From assembly GCA_020445145.1 (NCBI GenBank), contig JAGRHC010000007.1, positions 1-48,582 on the forward strand: a stretch of DNA of 48,582 bases. Direction: 5' to 3'. The notes beneath the pieces were generated by a model. It ran no database searches. It had not been told where the DNA came from and was given only the letters and a program-made list of their open reading frames with translations. Shown in pieces: positions 44,714 to 48,582 of the stretch; the stretch's first letter is position 1; the number at the start of each line of letters is the position of its first letter. Source of the stretch: Alphaproteobacteria bacterium. Lineage in GTDB: Bacteria > Pseudomonadota > Alphaproteobacteria > Micavibrionales > Micavibrionaceae. Position numbers and translations under genes: made by a program.

Positions 44714-45214
44714 TTGCAAATATCTATTCTTGATGCGGCGGATTACCATGTTTTTTGGGCTATGCTTGCGGCCTTTCGTTTTGATGGTGACCGGGATCAT
44801 TATGAGCGTTGTTTTGAGCGTCATGAAAATGGTGAGATTTCTATTATCATTGCGACTGTTGACGGTCATTATGCCGGGTTTTGTATGTTCAATCGTCAGC
44901 CGAAATATTCGCTCTTTAAAAAAGTAGGTTTGCCGGAAATTCAGGATTTGAATGTGTTGAGTTCTTTCAGGCGGCAGGGAATCGGGCAGGCTCTGGTGAT
45001 GTTTTGTGAAGATCTGGCGCGCCGGGAGAGTTATGAGGAAGTTGGTATCGGGGTTGGTCTTGATTCTTCCTATGGATCTGCGCAGAGGCTTTATGCCCGG
45101 ATGGGGTATATTCCGGACGGGACAGGGGTGAGTTACGACCGTAAGCCGGTGGAGCGAGGGGCGCTTCGGCCCATCGATGATCATTTATGTCTTATGATGA
45201 CAAAAGTTTTGTGA
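44714..45214 (+). CDS. GNAT-family N-acetyltransferase
   Basis: This gene encodes 166 residues from TTG 44714. The acetyl-CoA-binding motif A is seen as LNVLSSFRRQGIGQALVMF (RRQGIG pyrophosphate loop), followed by VGIGVGLDSSYGSAQRLYARMGY, motif B. The substrate (protein N-terminus, small amine or amino sugar) cannot be read from the sequence. The TTG start lacks a strong ribosome-binding site, but no better start is available. It precedes ppdK with a 130-base gap holding two hairpins (TTCTTCC/GGAAGAA at 45240-45260; AAACCC/GGGTTT at 45268-45292). Confidence 0.85.
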   Translation: MQISILDAADYHVFWAMLAAFRFDGDRDHYERCFERHENGEISIIIATVDGHYAGFCMFNRQPKYSLFKKVGLPEIQDLNVLSSFRRQGIGQALVMFCEDLARRESYEEVGIGVGLDSSYGSAQRLYARMGYIPDGTGVSYDRKPVERGALRPIDDHLCLMMTKVL

Positions 45215-45347
45215 TTTTTTACATATTAAAGTGATTAAATTCTTCCTTTTTGCGGAAGAAATATGCTAAACCCTTTTGAAATTTCCGGGTTTTGAACATT
45301 CGGTTTTATTGTTTTTACTTACAAGGCTTTTGAAGGAGAGCAGTTCA

Positions 45348-48059
45348 ATGACGAAGTGGGTCTATGGTTTCGGTGCAGGTAAGACAGACGGTAATGCGTC
45401 TATGCGCGAGCTTCTTGGTGGGAAGGGTGCTAATCTTGCGGAAATGGCTTCTCTTGATCTTCCGGTGCCTCCTGGTTTTACAATTACGACAGAAGTCTGC
45501 ACGTATTACTATGATAACGGACAGCAATATCCGGGCGAGCTGGTTTCTCAGGTCGAAGGTGCTCTGGCGCGCGTTGAAGAGGCGATGGGGATGACATTCG
45601 GTGATTCCGAGAATCCTCTTCTTGTTTCCGTGCGCTCAGGTGCGCGTGTTTCGATGCCGGGGATGATGGATACTGTTTTGAACTTGGGTCTAAATGACGA
45701 AACGGTTGAAGGTCTGGCGAAAAAGTCCGGCGATGATCGTTTTGCCTGGGATTCATACCGCCGCTTTATTCAGATGTACGGCGATGTTGTGCTTGGTGTG
45801 GAACACCATGATTTCGAAGATATTCTTGAGCAGTACAAGCGTGATGAAGGTTTGACTCAGGATACAGATGTGACGGCAGATGGCTGGCGCAAGATTGTAG
45901 CCGGATATAAGGAACTTGTTGAGCGCGAACTGGGCAAGCCGTTCCCGGTTGATCCAAAGGAACAGCTTTGGGGCGCGATCGGCGCTGTGTTTAGCTCATG
46001 GATGGTTCCACGTGCGGTGACCTATCGTAAGATCCATGAAATTCCAGAAAGCTGGGGTACGGCTGTGAACGTGCAGTCGATGGTCTTTGGGAATATGGGC
46101 GATGATTGTGCGACCGGTGTTGCGTTTACGCGCGATCCGTCTACCGGCGAGAATTACTTCTATGGTGAGTATCTTGTGAACGCGCAAGGGGAAGATGTTG
46201 TGGCCGGGATTCGCACGCCGCAATCTCTGACGAAATATGGCCGCGAAAAAGAGGGCAGCAACCTTCCTTCTATGGAAGAAGTTATGCCGGAAGTTTTTGC
46301 GCAGCTTTGTGATCTACGGACGAGCCTTGAAAAGCACTTCCGTGATGTTCAGGATATCGAGTTTACCGTTCAGCAGGGGAACCTGTTCATGCTGCAGACC
46401 CGTAATGGGAAGCGTACAGCGAGTGCGGCTTTGAAAATTGCGGTTGATATGGTTGAAGAAGGTCTGATTACGCAGGAAGAAGCACTGCTTCGTGTTGACC
46501 CTGCGGCTCTGGACCAGCTTTTGCACCCCCGTCTTGATCCGGCTGCGCCGCGTCAGGTGATAGCCAAAGGTTTGCCTGCTTCTCCGGGGGCGGCTTCGGG
46601 GCGCGTTGTGTTTACAGCGGATGAGGCTGAGAAGGCGGCGCATGAAGGTGACCGCGTTATTCTTTGCCGTCAGGAAACAAGCCCGGAAGATATTCACGGG
46701 ATGCATGCGTCTGCCGGGATTTTGACTTCGCGCGGCGGGATGACCTCTCACGCGGCTGTTGTCGCGCGCGGCATGGGTAAGCCTTGCGTTGCCGGTGCGG
46801 GCGATCTTTACATCGACAGCAAGGCGCGCACGATCCGCAAGAGCGGCGTTGAGATCAAGGAAGGTGATATTCTGACGATCGACGGGGCGACCGGCGAAGT
46901 TATTCTTGGGGCTGTTCCAACGATCGAGCCGGAGTTGTCCGGTGATTTCGAGACCTTGATGGCATGGGCCGATGCGCGCCGCCGCATGGCTGTGCGGACA
47001 AACGCCGAGACGCCTCTGGATGCGCAGACTGCGCGTTCTTTCGGAGCGGAAGGGATTGGTCTTTGCCGAACAGAGCACATGTTCTTTGATCCTGCCCGTA
47101 TTCAGAATGTTCGTGAGATGATTTTTGCTTCTAACGAAGATGCGCGACGGACTGCACTTGCAAAGCTTCTTCCTGAGCAGCGTTCTGACTTTGAGCAGCT
47201 ATTTGATATTATGCAGGGCTTGCCGATTACGATCCGTCTTCTGGATCCGCCGCTTCATGAATTCTTGCCGCATACCGCAGAAGATATTGCGATCTTCTCG
47301 AAGGCGGCCGGGTTTGATGAGGAGACAGTCCGTTTCCGTTTGTCCGAGCTTGAGGAATCAAACCCGATGCTTGGTCACCGCGGGTGCCGTCTTGGCGTGA
47401 CCTATCCGGAAATCTATGAAATGCAAGCGCGGGCGATTTTTGAAGCTGCGGTGAATGTGCAGAAGAAATCCGGAGATACGGTTGTTCCCGAGATCATGAT
47501 CCCGCTTGTTTCGACCCGCAAAGAGCTTGAGCTGATGCGCGGCGTTGTTGAGGCTGCGGCTAAAGCTGTTTTTGCCGAGAAGGGGGCTTCTGTTGCCTTT
47601 ACGGTCGGGACGATGATCGAGTTGCCGCGTGCGGCTCTGACAGCGGACAAGATTGCTGAAGTTGCTGACTTCTTTAGCTTTGGGACGAACGATTTGACCC
47701 AGACAACGCTCGGGATGAGCCGTGATGATGCTTCGAGCTTCCTGCCGGTTTATACTGACAAGGGGATTTTTGAGCGTGATCCGTTTGTGTCGATCGATGT
47801 TGATGGCGTTGGTGCTTTGGTTGCGATTGCCCGTGAGAAGGGCCGCGCGACGAACCCGTCGATCAAGCTCGGGATTTGCGGCGAGCATGGCGGTGATCCG
47901 GCTTCTATTGCTTTTTGTGAGAGCGTTGGGCTGGATTATGTGTCCTGTTCTCCTTACCGTGTTCCGATTGCTCGTCTTGCGGCGTCACAGGCGGCGATCC
48001 GTGAAGGGAAGAGCAAGACTGTTGCTCTTGGCGGTAAGAAGGCTGCGAACGCGAGCTAG
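45348..48059 (+). CDS. ppdK: pyruvate, phosphate dikinase
   Basis: This gene encodes 903 residues. PPDK reversibly converts pyruvate, ATP and phosphate to PEP, AMP and PPi, allowing gluconeogenesis or PPi-driven glycolysis. It starts at ATG 45348 with GAAGGAG upstream. N-terminal ATP-grasp part: GGKGANLAEM and SVRSGARVSMPGMMDTVLNLG. The swivelling phosphohistidine domain has His468 in GGMTSHAAVVARGMGKPC. The C-terminal PEP/pyruvate barrel shows GIGLCRTEHMFF, FFSFGTNDLTQTTLG and GICGEHGGDP with its catalytic cysteine. No regulatory (DUF299-type) protein gene is seen in the window. Confidence 0.97.
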   Translation: MTKWVYGFGAGKTDGNASMRELLGGKGANLAEMASLDLPVPPGFTITTEVCTYYYDNGQQYPGELVSQVEGALARVEEAMGMTFGDSENPLLVSVRSGARVSMPGMMDTVLNLGLNDETVEGLAKKSGDDRFAWDSYRRFIQMYGDVVLGVEHHDFEDILEQYKRDEGLTQDTDVTADGWRKIVAGYKELVERELGKPFPVDPKEQLWGAIGAVFSSWMVPRAVTYRKIHEIPESWGTAVNVQSMVFGNMGDDCATGVAFTRDPSTGENYFYGEYLVNAQGEDVVAGIRTPQSLTKYGREKEGSNLPSMEEVMPEVFAQLCDLRTSLEKHFRDVQDIEFTVQQGNLFMLQTRNGKRTASAALKIAVDMVEEGLITQEEALLRVDPAALDQLLHPRLDPAAPRQVIAKGLPASPGAASGRVVFTADEAEKAAHEGDRVILCRQETSPEDIHGMHASAGILTSRGGMTSHAAVVARGMGKPCVAGAGDLYIDSKARTIRKSGVEIKEGDILTIDGATGEVILGAVPTIEPELSGDFETLMAWADARRRMAVRTNAETPLDAQTARSFGAEGIGLCRTEHMFFDPARIQNVREMIFASNEDARRTALAKLLPEQRSDFEQLFDIMQGLPITIRLLDPPLHEFLPHTAEDIAIFSKAAGFDEETVRFRLSELEESNPMLGHRGCRLGVTYPEIYEMQARAIFEAAVNVQKKSGDTVVPEIMIPLVSTRKELELMRGVVEAAAKAVFAEKGASVAFTVGTMIELPRAALTADKIAEVADFFSFGTNDLTQTTLGMSRDDASSFLPVYTDKGIFERDPFVSIDVDGVGALVAIAREKGRATNPSIKLGICGEHGGDPASIAFCESVGLDYVSCSPYRVPIARLAASQAAIREGKSKTVALGGKKAANAS

Positions 48060-48070
48060 AGACGTCTTTT

Positions 48071-48457
48071 ATGTCCCGTGTTTCTTCGAAAACCTACTTA
48101 AAGGCAGGGATCGGTGCACTGTTTGTGGCTGCCGCCTGTCTTTATGAGGGGGTTGATCGCCAGAGCGATTATGAAGAGTTCCGGTCTGATGCGCTGGTGA
48201 ACTACAAGCGTGTTTGCGCAGACTATTATGATCGTAACCATGCGCTTATTCTTCAAGCCAACCCAGGCAAAGGGTATGACGATTTTGAAGTTTTTCTAAA
48301 AGATTGTCGTCAGGCGGTTCATGCCTCTTCGAGCGATTCATGGGTTTCCGGGGTCTGGTTTGATATTTCACGTTTTTCTCTTGTTATGTCGGCGCTTGCT
48401 TTTGTGGCTGCTGGTATGGCGACGCGCTGCAATGCTCCTGAGAATTCCGAGCCCTAG
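48071..48457 (+). CDS. small membrane protein, unknown function
   Basis: This gene encodes 128 residues with two hydrophobic helices (about 12-26 and 98-116). Between them lies a soluble stretch with two Cys ([18 protein letters not shown]), probably periplasmic. It begins 11 bases after ppdK and may be read from the same transcript. No family is recognised. The tail is short and polar. Confidence 0.6.
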   Translation: MSRVSSKTYLKAGIGALFVAAACLYEGVDRQSDYEEFRSDALVNYKRVCADYYDRNHALILQANPGKGYDDFEVFLKDCRQAVHASSSDSWVSGVWFDISRFSLVMSALAFVAAGMATRCNAPENSEP

Positions 48458-48515
48458 AAATTTCATTTGAATGGTCTGGACTAGGTAGGGCGTTTCCGAT
48501 ATATCAACCAAATGT

Positions 48516-48582
48516 CGGGGCGTAGCGCAGCCTGGTAGCGCGCATCGTTCGGGACGATGAGGCCGGAGGTTCGAATCCTCTC
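48516..48582 (+). tRNA. tRNA-Pro(CGG), truncated by the window end
   Basis: The 5' end CGGGGCGTAGCGCAGCCTGG is typical of tRNA-Pro. The anticodon stem CATCG/CGATG encloses TTCGGGA, giving anticodon CGG for proline CCG codons. The T arm (GGAGGTTCGAATCCTC) is present. The acceptor 3' strand lies beyond the window. Confidence 0.92.

Overview
The window reads as a chromosomal segment of an alphaproteobacterium. Supporting signs are the hrcA / rph-rdgB-hemW gene order, an orphan C-terminal region of the alphaproteobacterial Suv3-like helicase family, bactofilin, pyruvate phosphate dikinase and a Bfd/bacterioferritin pair. Base composition is intermediate, with several clearly A+T-richer genes. The + strand is G+T rich throughout, whichever strand is coding, which suggests a single replichore with + as the leading strand. 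A Micavibrio-like or other deep-branching alphaproteobacterium is possible but cannot be settled from the sequence alone. I see no transposase, integrase, phage block or CRISPR array.

Layout. 1-414 is the 3' end of uvrB. 464-6104 is a run of unrecognised genes, mostly for the envelope: a secreted protein, a small multi-pass membrane protein, three lipoproteins, a membrane-anchored coiled-coil protein with four 21-residue repeats, and another anchored protein. 6117-15639 is mixed housekeeping: GH13 alpha-glucosidase, periplasmic cyclophilin, Bfd ferredoxin, a secreted thioredoxin-fold protein, bacterioferritin, purB, an L,D-transpeptidase lipoprotein, RadC, a new 50-residue ORF, methionine aminopeptidase and a CinA/MoaB-type protein. 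15799-19662 is a 1287-residue unknown protein with an HD-like motif and two late membrane helices. It is followed by a membrane-anchored relative of RTX toxins, tRNA-Leu(UAA) and a pentapeptide-repeat protein.

22383-29317 holds uvrC, bactofilin, an RTX nonapeptide-repeat protein, the divergent repair genes nth and ogt, and two adjacent genes that look like diverged paralogues. 29325-36631 is the heat-shock block, all on the minus strand: hrcA, unknown secreted protein, grpE, a double-HExxH protein coupled to grpE, dnaK, a J-domain-only protein coupled to dnaJ, and dnaJ. No CIRCE element is visible at the hrcA or dnaK upstream regions. 36732-39217 is rph-rdgB-hemW. 39259-48582 holds a secreted unknown, a three-gene set (helicase C-terminal protein, Rap1a/Tai-like protein, membrane protein), polyprenyl diphosphate synthase, a GNAT acetyltransferase, ppdK and the start of tRNA-Pro(CGG).

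How the parts work together. UvrB, UvrC, Nth, Ogt and possibly RadC serve DNA repair. DnaK/DnaJ/GrpE and HrcA form the chaperone system and its regulator, here with two non-standard members. Bfd and Bfr handle iron storage and release. The most unusual items are the 1287-residue HD-like protein, the orphan helicase C-terminal protein with its Rap1a/Tai-like neighbour, the double-HExxH protein and mini-J protein in the heat-shock block, the anchored RTX relative, the 21-residue repeat protein and the paralogous pair.
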